From NCBI GenBank assembly GCA_010672925.1, contig JAAHFP010000022.1:45730-109729 (forward strand): DNA of 64,000 nt, in the 5' to 3' direction. The stretch's first letter is position 1; every line of letters begins with the position of its first letter. Below, one piece after another: positions 25,201 to 35,270 of this stretch. The DNA comes from Symploca sp. SIO1C2 (GTDB taxonomy: Bacteria > Cyanobacteriota > Cyanobacteriia > Cyanobacteriales > Coleofasciculaceae). The position numbers and the translations under genes are program-made. The notes under the pieces were generated by a model. That model had not been told where the DNA came from, did no database searches, and was given only the letters and a program-made list of their open reading frames with translations.

Positions 25201-27502
25201 CTGCTGCGGAGAAAGTACCCGTATCCAAGCCAGAGACTAATTCCCCAGCGGAACTGATATTATTTTGGATAGCGCGATCGCTTCTTCCTAAGTTATTTTC
25301 TAGCCCAGAAACCCTATCCGCTGCCTTGTCTGTCATGCGGTCTAGTTTTTCGACGGAAGAGACGTTGGCCGCGATCGCGTTTTCTGCATATCCTAGTTCT
25401 TGGCTGTACCCTTGGGTTACCCGACTCAATTCTTCCGTACTGTCCACTGCCCTAGCAACTTCTGTATGGAGCTGAGACAAGTTATGATCAGTAGGGATAC
25501 CGGAAAAGTCTAACTCTACTGGTATCTTGGGGAGATTGGTGGGTAACTGACGCTGAAGTTCAACCCCGGAACGGATCGTATCCTCCAGTTGGAATTGGTT
25601 GGCTAGAATTTGGGATTGAGCATCCAAGGCACTGCTAGAAGAGTCCGCCATTTTGCCGGAGGCTTCAATTAGGGAGTCCACAAATTGGCTAACAATATTG
25701 TCTTGAGTCCCCAAGAGGGCATTTTTCAGTTTGTTGGCTTGTGACTGATACTCTAGTTGGATAGCCGCCTGTTGAGCTTCCAGGGCTAGTTCCTGAGACT
25801 GCCGTTCAATGCCTCGGTAATACTCCTGTACTTGTTTATTCAAATCAATCAGTTGCTGTTGGGTATCTGCCCTACGTTGGGCTAATTGAGCTTCCAATTC
25901 CGAGACTTGCAATTCCTGCTCTTTCATCGATGCCAGTTGCTCAAACAGCACCTTCTCCGGTGTTCCCTCACCAGCCTTATCTGCTAATCTACTAAGTCCA
26001 GCGGTTCCCTGGTTGTCGGTAACGCCGTAACTTGCCAAAATATTGCGGTTTTGGTCCGTATCCAGTAAAGCTTGTTGTTCCTGTAATGCCAGCAGTTGTT
26101 CCGTTAACTGAGACGCCAGCAGTTGCTCATCCACAGCGTTGAGGGCAAAGCCTGCTTGGTCTTGGGTCAGGTTGCCAGCGGCTTGTTGGTTCAAAATGCC
26201 AGCACGAGTTTGGTTAGAGGATATGTGGGCTACTTGATTAGCATCCGCTAGCCTGTCTGCCACTAAAGCCAAATTTTTCTGTAGTTGCTGTAAGGCGGTG
26301 GCGTTTTCTCCGATAGAGCGGGTAAACTGATCCTGGGCTTTCTCGGCGGAGGAGAGGGTGTTTTTGAGTAGAGTCACCTGTTTGGTATAAGTCTCCTGGT
26401 CAATCTGCCCTTCTGCTGCCAACTCTTCATAGTCAGCAATCTGCTTCTTGATCCCATCGATTTGAGTGTTAATATTGCCTTGCAGTACACCCAATGGCTT
26501 GAATGCCTTCTCTCGCTGCTTAAGTAATTCCCCTTCTTGGGCTTGCAATGCTTTAACTCCCCTGATGTCATTAGGGGATGTTGCAATCAAGCCTCGGCGT
26601 TTGATCTGTAACTCAGCAAGCTGCTTGTCGATTTCTTTGATAACAGCAAGTTCCTGTGAACCCTTCCCTGATGTTCCCAAGAAACCATAAACTTGACTAA
26701 TGGCCTCGTTGGAAGCTCCGATTAGTTCCCCTTCCGCTATCACTCGGTCATCGGTTTTCTTCTGTTGATAGGTACGCAGTCCTAGCAGTTTCTGAGGGGT
26801 TCGTTCAATAAATCGGCTAGCCCTTTTGCCGATAAGGGAGCCAATAAAAGTGTTTTCCAGTATCGACTCTCCCGGAACATCCCTTGCGGTTTGAGGAAGA
26901 TTGCTACCCAGTTTAACCTGTTCTTGACGAGCTTCCCCTAGAGACTGTCTGTACTTCTCCATGCCAGAAACGGCGCTATTGGCAAACTCCCGTGCCTGCC
27001 CACCGGCATCTTGGAAGGCTTTACCAATGATGGTGATGGTATCAGTAATAGCAGTGAAAAGGGCGAATTTGAGGAGAAGGGGCGCGATCGCTTGAGCCAT
27101 TGCTTGCAAACCCGCTACACTCAATAAAGATGCTGCCCCCATTAACTTTAATCCCCCAATCATCCCCATTACGGACTTAAGGGCGATGCCTCCCAGGAGT
27201 AGGGATAGGAAGCTGAAGATTTTTAGCAAGATTTGCGCGTTGTTATTAACTAACTTTAAGGCTTCTGCTATTACCTTCAGTCCCAGGTTGCGGCTAGGCA
27301 GTAGCCCTTTGCCTAAAGCTGCTTGAGTCTCAAAGACGGCATTGTTAAAGGCAGTAACAGCACTTACAGAGGAATTTGCTGCACCCGCCACACCGTTAGC
27401 GGTTTCTGCTGACAACTGTTGGGCAAACTTGGGTAGAAAGTCTTCACTCAAAACTTGCCCTTGCTCCAACATTTTAGATAATTCCTGGGTGGTTACTCCC
27501 AT
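22239..27502 (-). pseudogene. Tape-measure protein, large central fragment with M23-like and lysozyme-like domains
   Basis: This fragment of about 1,755 codons begins MGVTTQELSKMLEQGQVLSE and FLPKFAQQL, the classic tape-measure N-core. Hydrophobic helices follow (LSLLLGGIALKSVMGMIGGL), then long coiled coils. At about residues 910-1100 is an M23-like domain (IHHAIDFGGG, YAVYGHAK, SSGGHLDLVIE; the usual HxH is HxD). At about 1170-1255 is a GH104-type lysozyme domain (ALDAIAVAEVG, STATGRYQTMDFVW). Gln/Leu-rich coils run to the IS at 22238. These enzymes would open the cell wall during DNA injection. The start and end are set by mobile elements, so this is a piece of one broken gene. Confidence 0.8.
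23690..23752. mobile_element. Small repeat inserted in frame in the tape-measure gene
   Basis: A purine-rich tract followed by GAAGGGAATTATAGGTGATT matches a tract at about 38695-38757. Here it keeps the reading frame open and encodes ITYNSLLPCNLLSSLLPSAL between the lysozyme domain and the next coiled coil. That peptide is unlike the surrounding Gln-rich sequence. Confidence 0.5.
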
Positions 27503-27514
27503 TGCACGAGCAGC

Positions 27515-27619
27515 TATAGCAAAAGGCAGAAGGCAGAGGGCAGAAGGCAGAAGGGAAGAGATTGACAGGTAAAGGTTTCAGCATTTTGTATTGTCCTAAC
27601 CGCCTTGGCGATTGCTATA
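27515..27619 (+). mobile_element. MITE-A copy 5 in the tape-measure gene
   Basis: It starts CTATAGCAAAAGGCAGAAGG and ends GGCGATTGCTATA, with the GATTGACAGGTAAAGG block inside. It interrupts the minus reading upstream of MGVTTQELSK and abuts a different small element at 27617. Confidence 0.75.
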
Positions 27620-27715
27620 TTTCTCTTCTGTCAAACCGGGTTGAAACGTTGATTTGTCGTCGGCTGTAATGGCGGAAATTCGTATAAATGTTCCAGAGTG
27701 ACAGAAGAGAGATAT
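27617..27715. mobile_element. 99-bp MITE-B with 17-base inverted ends
   Basis: The left arm ATATTTCTCTTCTGTCA and right arm TGACAGAAGAGAGATAT match at 16 of 17 positions. It sits directly next to MITE-A copy 5. In the minus frame it encodes the non-tape-measure peptide after GESLPGTFQIS. I see no second copy in the window. Confidence 0.65.
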
Positions 27716-27803
27716 TTGAAAAGTACCGGGTAAAGATTCACCCAACTGTTGCCTTAATTCCTCGGAACTAATAACTCCTTTGGACATCATTTGTTGAGTG
27801 GCG
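27716..27803 (-). pseudogene. Tape-measure fragment (N-core)
   Basis: The minus frame reads SVNATQQMMSKGVISSEELR then QQLGESLPGTFQIS, which matches the tape-measure core pattern of a helix followed by an EELRxQLGExLPG motif. Its natural continuation, AARAMGVTTQELSKM, lies beyond two MITEs at 27502. It is cut on the right by an IS. Confidence 0.65.
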
Positions 27804-29158
27804 TTGACACTCCCCGACCTTGCATGTACGGGGATTCTTCTTTCAATCAGCGAACTTAGTGTACAGATTTTCATCAATACACCATAGGCTCATCTGTCCA
27901 GAAGCGTTTATCCAGTACTCCGACTGAAATGTTCCCGTGTGCCCCACGGTACGTAGTCCTAATTTCAGAATGTTTTTTGCGGCATTTTCATCTCTGTCTA
28001 GCACGGTTCCACATTTACACTTGTGGGTACGAGTGCTAAGAGATTTCTTGACTGTAGCGCCACAATTAGAACAGTTTTGAGATGTATAGTGGGGAGGTAC
28101 GGCAACAGTTACTGTGCCAAATACTTTCCCGAAATACTCTACCCATTCCCTAAACATTGTCCAACTAGCATCTGATATTGATTTAGCTAGCTTGTGGTTC
28201 TTGACCAAATTACGCACTTTCAAGTCCTCATAGGCTACCAAGTCGTTAGACCGGACTACGCACAATGCTGTCTTCACTGCAAAGTCTTTACGCTGCCTAC
28301 TTACTTTCAGGTGCTTTTTGGCTAGCTTTTGCTTAGCCTTGCTGTAGTTGCTTGATTGTGGCTGACCTCTGTTGAGTCTTCGAGACACTCGTTTCTGTAG
28401 TCGCTTGAGAGCTTTTTCTGATTTCCTCAGGTATTTGGGATTAACAACCTTGTTGCCATCAGAGTCTGTGTAGAAAGCTGAAATGCCAACATCAAGACCT
28501 ATGGTTTTACCTGTCGTTGGCTTATCCTCAACACGGTCATAGTTGATGCAAAACTGAGCATAATAACCATCAGCTCTACGTACTACCCTAACCCGCTTAA
28601 TTTGCTCAAGTTGGTAGTAGTTTAAGTCTCGACTGCCATAGAGTCTAAACGAACCCGCCTTAAAGCCGTCAGTGAAGGTTATTCTGTCTCGGTTTTTAGA
28701 TAGCTTCCAACCCGTCACTTTGTACTCTACAGAACCGTGGTTAGCTCGATTTCTCTTGTACTTGGGGTATCCTTTCTTTCCTGGTATCTGACGCTTGCAG
28801 TTATCAAAGAATCGAGAAATTGCGGCCCAGGTACGTTCTGCCATAGCTTGACGAGCTTGGGAGTTTAGCCTACTAGCCCAAGGGAAATCACTATTTTTTG
28901 CTAAGAGGGTGACGTATTTGTATAGGTCATTACGGCTTTTGGCGTGGCCATCTTCCCAATAACGAAGGCAAGAGTTACGGATAAATAGACCAGTACGAAT
29001 GGCTTCATTTAGCCGTTCATACTGATATTGTTTACCTTTTAACTTGGCTTCGTAGACTAACATTTATTATGTTTAACTCATGATAATATTGTAGCACACG
29101 GCGCAGGAGAAGCGCTACCTCGCTTTCATCCCTGCTGGCTTAGCGGCAGGGCTTTCAG
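27804..29158 (-). mobile_element. Second TnpB-only IS in the tape-measure gene
   Basis: Its 3' end (minus strand) is GAATCCCCGTACATGC and GGGGAGTGTCAA near 27804. Its 5' end is a hairpin GCCCTGCCGCTAAGCCAGCA near 29140-29158, comparable to the left end at 20869. Both flanks carry tape-measure reading, so the host gene is split here. Confidence 0.7.
27843..29063 (-). CDS. tnpB: TnpB RNA-guided nuclease with zinc ribbon
   Basis: The 406-residue protein has RuvC D in IGLDVGISAFYTDSDG, E in LVAYEDLKVRNLV, a zinc ribbon CSNCG...CKCG, and the final D in LDRDENAAKNIL. It starts MLVYEAKLKGKQYQYERL. It is the same subfamily as the 21013 and 45719 copies but clearly diverged, so these are separate arrivals rather than a recent duplication. 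Transcription is in the same direction as the host tape-measure gene. The frame is intact. Confidence 0.85.
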   Translation of the reverse strand: MLVYEAKLKGKQYQYERLNEAIRTGLFIRNSCLRYWEDGHAKSRNDLYKYVTLLAKNSDFPWASRLNSQARQAMAERTWAAISRFFDNCKRQIPGKKGYPKYKRNRANHGSVEYKVTGWKLSKNRDRITFTDGFKAGSFRLYGSRDLNYYQLEQIKRVRVVRRADGYYAQFCINYDRVEDKPTTGKTIGLDVGISAFYTDSDGNKVVNPKYLRKSEKALKRLQKRVSRRLNRGQPQSSNYSKAKQKLAKKHLKVSRQRKDFAVKTALCVVRSNDLVAYEDLKVRNLVKNHKLAKSISDASWTMFREWVEYFGKVFGTVTVAVPPHYTSQNCSNCGATVKKSLSTRTHKCKCGTVLDRDENAAKNILKLGLRTVGHTGTFQSEYWINASGQMSLWCIDENLYTKFAD

Positions 29159-32086
29159 CTGCGTCAATAGTAAATCAATACTGGCTAACGATAAATTACC
29201 TTCAGCTTCACTTATAGTTGGAGGATGGGGACTATTCTTTCTGAGTCTTAGTAACAGTCCTGCCACTAAATTGTTAATTTCTTCTTGAATATCAGCCACC
29301 GAATGATAGGCCACTGGGTTGGGTTGATAATTACCCATAGCCGATGCCAATAGCTGGTCAATCTCGTTTTGGATATTGGCAACGGAATGATAGGCATCAA
29401 AGCTGTTGCCCCTTATGGTATTAACCCCTTGTACTACCCCAGTTTTGTTCCTGCCTTGATTGCTTAACTGGTTAAGTTCAGCGCTTTGAATATTCATCAA
29501 CTCCGCATTAGGCTTGCCTCTGGCTGAAACAAAAAGATTGCGATAGGCCGTTAGAGATTGTTTTTCCTTGCCAGTGACTTCCAAGGTATTGGTCAGTTGA
29601 TCAATCCAAGCCGTTTGTTGGTCAATTTCCGTCACAATTGCTTCTAGTAGCTGTCTCCTTTCTTGACCTTGGGCTGATGCCAGCATCTCCATTGCTTGAG
29701 CAATTTCTTTGCCCGTTTGTTGTAGAGAGGATTTAATCTCCGCAAAATTTTCCAGCCTTGGTAAAGACCTGGTTTGGCCAGTGGCGCTCTTTTGCTTCCG
29801 AATACTGTCTCCCAACTGTTTTAATAGTTGCTCAACTCGCTCTTGGTGGTGTTCTCTGACTACTGCGATCGCTTGCACTAATCTTTCTTTGTTGGCGCTA
29901 CCTAGTCCTCCAATATTTAACTTTCCCGCAACTTCTCTTAGTCCTTTGGTGGTAAATTCTTCTCTGAGAGTATCAGCGAAAGATAATCCTGCTTCTGGTT
30001 CCGGGCTAGCTGGTGGCGACTGTTTGGCATTCTTGACTTGCTCAAAAAAGTCTTGAGCATACTGATTAGCTACTTGGTTGAGTTGAGCCACTTGCTCTAA
30101 CAGTCTTTTCTCCAGGGAGTCAATTTCCTCAATAGGCAGTAATTCAATTTCAGCTGCTTCTTCTAAAACTGTTTCGAGATGCTTGTCCAGACCATAAATA
30201 GCATGGACAGTTTCTGTAAAATTAGTTTCTAATGATTGCACTAAGCCTTCATCTAAACCAAGCTCAGCTACCATGCCTTTAATACCTTGTAACTTTTTCA
30301 GAGCTTGTAGTTGGGACTGTTTGAATAATCTTTCTGCCTTAGCACCACCTATCCCTACGGACTCCTGGAAGCCTGAAACCCGGTTAGTATGGGTAACTTT
30401 TGCTTGAATAGAAGCCGCATTTCTGGCAGCAAAAGCATAAGCATCTGCCTCAATTTTCCTGGCAATAGCTTGATACTGAGGTTCTTCTTGTCTAACGGAA
30501 CCTTCAATATTTAAGCGAAATTGCTTCAGTTCTTGGGGATTAGGCTTGAGCAATTCCACCTCAGCAGTTTTTGCCCCTTTTCTAATAGCTTGTACATCCC
30601 CCTGTCCAAAACCAAATTGTACAGCATGGCGTAATTCATGGACAAGAGTTTCAACTTGTTTAGCGGTCAGATTTCCTGCTTGAATCGCCTCCATCATCTC
30701 TGGTGGTACTTCAATTTGATTTTGCCCTGGTCTGTATAAACCAAAGGAACCTTGAGGCATCTTAGCGGAGGCAACTAATTGGGGTAATAGATTAGTGTCT
30801 GCCCTAGTACCAGATGCCTTCAGTACTTCTTCCGCTATATGGCGATAAGTGCTAGGCAGATTAGGAGTTACTGGGGAATTGTACCCACTAACTGTCTTTA
30901 ATTGGGAATTTTGAATTGATAATTTGGAATTGTTGTGACTGCTAATCTTATTGGCGATATGTTGATTTGGCTTAACCGGTGCAACGAAATCAATATTTTC
31001 TATAGGAGAAATTACTTTAGCAAAAGCTCTTTCCTGTTGTCGTAACTGGTCGTTGGTTGCTGATAACTGATCCGCCAGCAGCTGATACCGATTAGCAGCT
31101 CGTTGGTTGAGCTTTTCCAGAGAATCTTGTGTGTTATGGTAGGAGTCAGTAAGTTTTTGTAATTGAGCTTGGTAAATTTCAATGGCCGTTGCATCTTCGG
31201 CCCCAGCCATTGCTTCAATAATTTGCTGCCTTTCTTGCTGCATAGCTTCGAGTCTTTGTTCTAGCTGCTTAGCCCCCATTGCTTCCGCAGCAGTAGCAAT
31301 CTTGGACTGTAGAACTTGATTTTTCCTCCCCAATTCTTCTCTTTGGGATTGTAAGGCTTGCCCCCTTGCTTTTATTTCTGGCAGATTAGCCCGAACAAAC
31401 TCGAATTCTCGCTGAATCTGGGCTGAAGCTTGTCTTTGTGAAGTTCTACGTTGTTGCCCAGCAACTTGTCTTTTAGCTGCTGCCTCAATCGCTATAGTTT
31501 CTTTCCCTAGTACCCCGGCAAATATGGCCTTAAGAGTATCTGCATCTTCCCCTAAGCTATCTACAATTGCCTGAGAAAACTCTGCCCCAACTTCACGAGA
31601 AACCAATCGAAAACTGCCGACAATATCTCCGGTTTCTCTTTGAATACCCTCTTGAATACCATCACCAATGTCTCTACCAATGGGTGTTCCTACCCCTTCC
31701 AAAGCACCAACAAGTACTTGGTTAGCCATTTGCCCAGCTGCTTTAAAGGGTGCAGCCAGGGTGCTACCAATTTTCCCTAAAGTACTGGACTTCCCCATTG
31801 ACCCAACTGCTGCTTCAATGCCAGAAGTATCTATATTGACTTTGAGGTCTTGTTTCTGAGATGGTGGGGTTATTGGTCTGGAAGTAGCAGAAGAGGAATA
31901 CTGCCTTTGTTTAGCCTTCAATGCCTCAAATTCTGACAAGTCAACCTTAATCTTGATTCCCTTGCCGTTAACCCCGTTAATTGTCCTGTCAATGTCCCGT
32001 GCCACAGATTGGGCTTGCCGCCTCATCTCACGAAATGAATGCTCTAAATCAGTGGTATCGTAAAGTTTCACTAAAAATATAGTCAA
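29126..32086 (-). pseudogene. Tape-measure protein, N-terminal fragment with zincin motif
   Basis: This piece starts MTIFLVKLYDTTDLEHSFRE, plausibly the authentic N-terminus. After membrane-like Gly/Ala segments and coiled coils (about residues 210-340) it carries VETLVHELRHAVQFG near residue 480, an exact HExxH zinc-protease motif preceded by a domain resembling toxin or phage zincins. A SAP-like helix pair follows (LREVAGKLNIGGLGSANKER). The final residues (LPLSQQG) come from the IS end. Distal parts are at 27716, 22239, 20730 and 20074. The combined gene would be about 7-8 kb of coding sequence. Confidence 0.75.
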
Positions 32087-32159
32087 ACCTAGTCATCTAT
32101 GCTATCATGTACACATGAAGCCTTCTCAATATGCTACAGCTAGAGCCTAACGGACAGTA

Positions 32160-33383
32160 ATGTTACTAGCAGAAAGACACATTATTAAGAAAGGGCATCG
32201 ATTTTGGACACAGATAGATAATTTATCTTGGCAGTCCAAAAATCTTTACAACTGTGCTAATTATCTAATTCGTCAAAACTTCATTTATGGTCACGGCTAT
32301 TTGACTTATAATCAGATGGCTTCCTTGATGAAAAATAGTGAACAATATCGAGCCTTACCCGCTAAAGTGTCACAGCAAATATTAAGAGGATTAGACCGTA
32401 ACTGGAAATCATTTTTTCAAGCTTCATCAGAATTTAAGACTAATCCCCATAAGTTTCTGGGTCAACCGAAAATCCCCGGTTACAAAGATAAAAAAAAGGG
32501 TAGAAATATTTTAGTTTATACGATTCAAGCTATAAGTAAAGTTGCCCTAAGAAAAGGTTTGGTCAAACTATCGGGGACTTCAATCGAGTTAACGACTAGA
32601 GTAGCTTCTTGGATAGCTGAGGTGAGAATTGTTCCCCAATGTGATTGTTATGTAATCGAGGTGATTTATGAAAAAAATAAACAGTTCTTAGCCCCTAATT
32701 ACAAGATAGCAGCAATAGATTTGGGTGTAGATAATTTGATGGCTGTAACTTCAAATCAACCAGATTTTACTCCTTTGTTGATTAATGGCAGACCGTTAAA
32801 AAGCCTGAACCAATTTTATAACCAACGTCGTGCTTTCTTACAATCTCTCTTAAAAGGTAATCGTCAAAGTTCTCACAGAATTAGCCGTCTAATTCGCTGT
32901 CGAAATCAGAAAGTAGATAATTATCTTCACAAAGCTAGTCGTTATTTAGTGAATTTCTTAGCCCAGGAACAAATTACCACTTTAGTCATTGGTAAGAATC
33001 TCGGATGGAAACAAGAGGTAAATTTAGGAAAAGTCAATAACCAAAAATTTGTGGCTATTCCCCATGCTCGATTAATTGACATGATTACTTACAAATGTCA
33101 ATTGGTAGGGATAAATGTGGTTCTTACTGAAGAATCTTATACTAGTTCTTCTAACTTTTTCAATAATGATCCTCTCCCAGTTTATGGGCAGATAACAGAA
33201 AAACCAGTGTTTTCTGGAAAAAGAATCAAGCGAGGTTTATACCGTACAGATGGAGGATTTCTCTGTCAAGCCGATGTCATGGGTTCCTACAATATTCTCA
33301 GAAAAGCATTCCCAAATGCGTTTACTCGCTATGGGATACAGAGGTGCGTAGTTCACCCCAGGAGAATTAATCTCTCAAAGTGA
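32160..33383 (+). CDS. tnpB: TnpB-like nuclease without zinc ribbon, second copy
   Basis: The 407-residue protein is about 95% identical to the one at 13709 (MLLAERHIIKKGHRFWTQID). RuvC residues are kept (AAIDLGVDNLMAV, LTEESYTSSSNF, CQADVMGSYNIL). It again lacks the CxxC ribbon. Similarity between the copies extends past the stop to about 33448. It separates the tape-measure gene from its normal upstream neighbour, the tail chaperone gene at 37 kb. High identity means recent movement. Confidence 0.82.
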   Translation: MLLAERHIIKKGHRFWTQIDNLSWQSKNLYNCANYLIRQNFIYGHGYLTYNQMASLMKNSEQYRALPAKVSQQILRGLDRNWKSFFQASSEFKTNPHKFLGQPKIPGYKDKKKGRNILVYTIQAISKVALRKGLVKLSGTSIELTTRVASWIAEVRIVPQCDCYVIEVIYEKNKQFLAPNYKIAAIDLGVDNLMAVTSNQPDFTPLLINGRPLKSLNQFYNQRRAFLQSLLKGNRQSSHRISRLIRCRNQKVDNYLHKASRYLVNFLAQEQITTLVIGKNLGWKQEVNLGKVNNQKFVAIPHARLIDMITYKCQLVGINVVLTEESYTSSSNFFNNDPLPVYGQITEKPVFSGKRIKRGLYRTDGGFLCQADVMGSYNILRKAFPNAFTRYGIQRCVVHPRRINLSK

Positions 33384-33488
33384 AAGTGAAGGGAATTTCT
33401 GAAATGAAATTTAGTCTGTCTATATTTGACTATACTTTTACTAACTATTGCCAGCAAAATCAAGTACAAGGGAGCCTAGGTTCATGGT

Positions 33489-33617
33489 TATAGCAAAAGG
33501 CAGAAGGCAGAGGGCAGTTCGGCAAAGCCGTTGCCGCAGGCTGGGCAGAAGGGAAGAGATTGACAGGTCAAGGTTTCAGCATTTTGGGTTGTCCTAACCA
33601 CCCTGGTGGTTGCCATA
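33489..33617 (+). mobile_element. MITE-A copy 6
   Basis: It begins TATAGCAAAAGGCAGAAGG, contains TTCGGCAAAGCCGTTGCCG and GAGATTGACAGGTCAAGG, and ends GGTGGTTGCCATA (one change from GCTATA). The surrounding gap 33449-33808 shows no gene. Confidence 0.75.
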
Positions 33618-33808
33618 TGCCTAGCTACACTAGTCCTGTTGACCATTTTTTGAATTTTGAATTGTTTTGACCGATACGCCAGGTTGACGGCGCTGCGGAT
33701 TCCCACCTCGCGCCGCTTCTCCCTTATTTTAGTCTTTTTAGTATATGGCTGATTTGTTACAATTACCCAGGCTGAAATTCAGTAAGCGCAAGACCTGGTT
33801 TTAATAAG

Positions 33809-33837
33809 AAAGCTGACCTTCTGGGAGGGTCAGCTTT
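33809..33837 (-). terminator. Terminator at the distal end of array A-left
   Basis: AAAGCTGACC pairs perfectly with GGTCAGCTTT around a 9-base loop. Copies stand at the same place beside arrays B-left (36050) and D-left (50567). The plus strand continues with T residues; on the minus strand, the direction of array transcription, the T run is short, so it may act in both directions. Confidence 0.6.
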
Positions 33838-34022
33838 TTGGTTTTAATTCGTTTCTCCAGCGAGTGGGGAGTTTTGCAGTTTGCGACTGGTCCCAATTCT
33901 CCAATTATGTTTCCATTCAATTAGTTTCCCCAGCGAGTGGGGAGTTTTATACGCAACTTTGCCAGGGCAATCGACTTTAAGTTAGGGTTTCCATTCAAGT
34001 AGTTTCCCCAGCTAGTGGGGAG
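33836..34022 (-). CRISPR. CRISPR array A-left: 3 repeats, 2 spacers
   Basis: Repeats at 33836 (degenerate), 33909 and 33987. On the minus strand the repeat reads CTCCCCAC...GGGGAAACTA...GAATGGAAAC, the second repeat family of the window (CCCC stem instead of CCC). The leader lies to the right, and the array diverges from A-right. Repeat 33987 has the AGCTAG loop and AAGTAG, unlike its neighbour (AGCGAG, AATTAG). Confidence 0.9.
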
Positions 34023-34516
34023 GGCTCCATTTTAAACCCTTACCCAGTAAGGAGTCCAGAGGCGGTTTGCGACGTTCAGCGATTTTGTTACTACAAAGTA
34101 CTCAGCACCCCCCATTAAAAATGGCTGAAATCTTTACAGGGCAAGGGAGCGTTAGCGAAGCGGGACGTTAGTCCGGTTCAGAACGAAGGAATGAACATTT
34201 CAGCGATTTTCGGAGAACGTCGCATAATGTTACTTTGCTATTGGTAAGGCACATCCAACATTAGCAATGGAAAGCCTGCCAAGTCTTGTCAAAGCTATAT
34301 ACTATCTGGTTTTGAGGGCAATTTAGCAATCCTCATCTACACACCTCGCCAAATCGCTGAAACCCGCATTCTTTCGTTGAGGTGTGTCGATGCCTTGCTA
34401 CGAGAGGATTTGAGGGGTGTATTTTTGGCGAATTTTGGCAAGATGTACTGCTATAATTGGAGGTGTGTCGATTTGGCGGCTGAAACCCTTACGGGGCAAG
34501 GCTCCCTCAACGACCT
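34023..34516. promoter_or_regulatory. Shared leader region between divergent arrays A-left and A-right
   Basis: The right half carries the leader set: arm ATCTACACACCTC ending at 34347, a 31-base core with AATCGCTGAAAC, inverted arm GAGGTGTGTCGAT from 34379, an extended -10 TGCTATAAT (TATAAT at 34452-34457), and a third GAGGTGTGT copy at 34460-34468 over the likely start site. The left half serves A-left; its dyad (GAGAACGTCGC near 34213) is degenerate because a short interspersed repeat (GTTAGCGAAGCGGGACGTTA) interrupts one arm. No gene is seen. Confidence 0.65.
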
Positions 34517-35068
34517 CTTCCCACTAGCTGGGAAAACTACTTGAATGGAAACTTTAATTAACTACTCCTAAAACGACAACAGCAGCAGTACTTCCCACTA
34601 GCTGGGAAAACTACTTGAATGGAAACTCTGTATGTACTGGTAATGTTACCAGTATTAACTATTTCAACTTCCCACTAGCTGGGAAAACTACTTGAATGGA
34701 AACACGGGACTTGAGCATACTCAAATGGTTCTAACTTTCCCTTCCCACTAGCTGGGAAAACTACTTGAATGGAAACCCTAAACGAAGATGCTTGATCTCT
34801 TCCATATAAACTTCCCACTAGCTGGGAAAACTACTTGAATGGAAACTCTAGTTCAAACATGGTGTTTGCTCTAATTCACAAAACACTTCCCACTTGCTGG
34901 GAAAACTACTTGAATGGAAACAAGAGAACAATGCCATCGCTGTCAGCGCCTTGGTAGCTTCCCACTTGCTGGGAAAACTACTTGAATGGAAACGGCATAT
35001 ACAGCCCATTGGGTTCTGGCTGTGGTAAAGTACTTCCCACTCGCTGGGAAATTAACTAAATAGAGAGC
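34517..35068 (+). CRISPR. CRISPR array A-right: 8 repeats, 7 spacers
   Basis: Repeats at 34517, 34591, 34668, 34741, 34811, 34886, 34958 and 35033 (degenerate), each 36 bases, ending TTGAATGGAAAC. The first five have the CTAGCTGG variant, the next two CTTGCTGG and the last CTCGCTGG. Spacers are 34-41 bases. Transcription is rightward from the TATAAT box at 34452. Confidence 0.95.
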
Positions 35069-35085
35069 AAAGCTTTTCTCTCATC

Positions 35086-35113
35086 TAGCCTCCAGCATCT
35101 CAGCTAGAGGCTA
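35086..35113 (+). terminator. Array A-right terminator hairpin
   Basis: TAGCCTC pairs with GAGGCTA followed by TTTT. The sequence AGAGAGCAAAGCTTTTCTCT just before it can also fold. The same trailer follows arrays B-right, C and D-right. Confidence 0.6.
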
Positions 35114-35270
35114 TTTTGATGTAAGATTGCCAACAGTATTTGCGATCAGCTTCGCTGGTGCTGAAAGCGATCGCAATTCCAAACCAGCGGAAAAAGTCAG
35201 AAACGCTGTAACTACTCAGTGATGCGGATGTCTGCAATATTGCGGCAATAATGTAGTGCGGTTACTCTTT

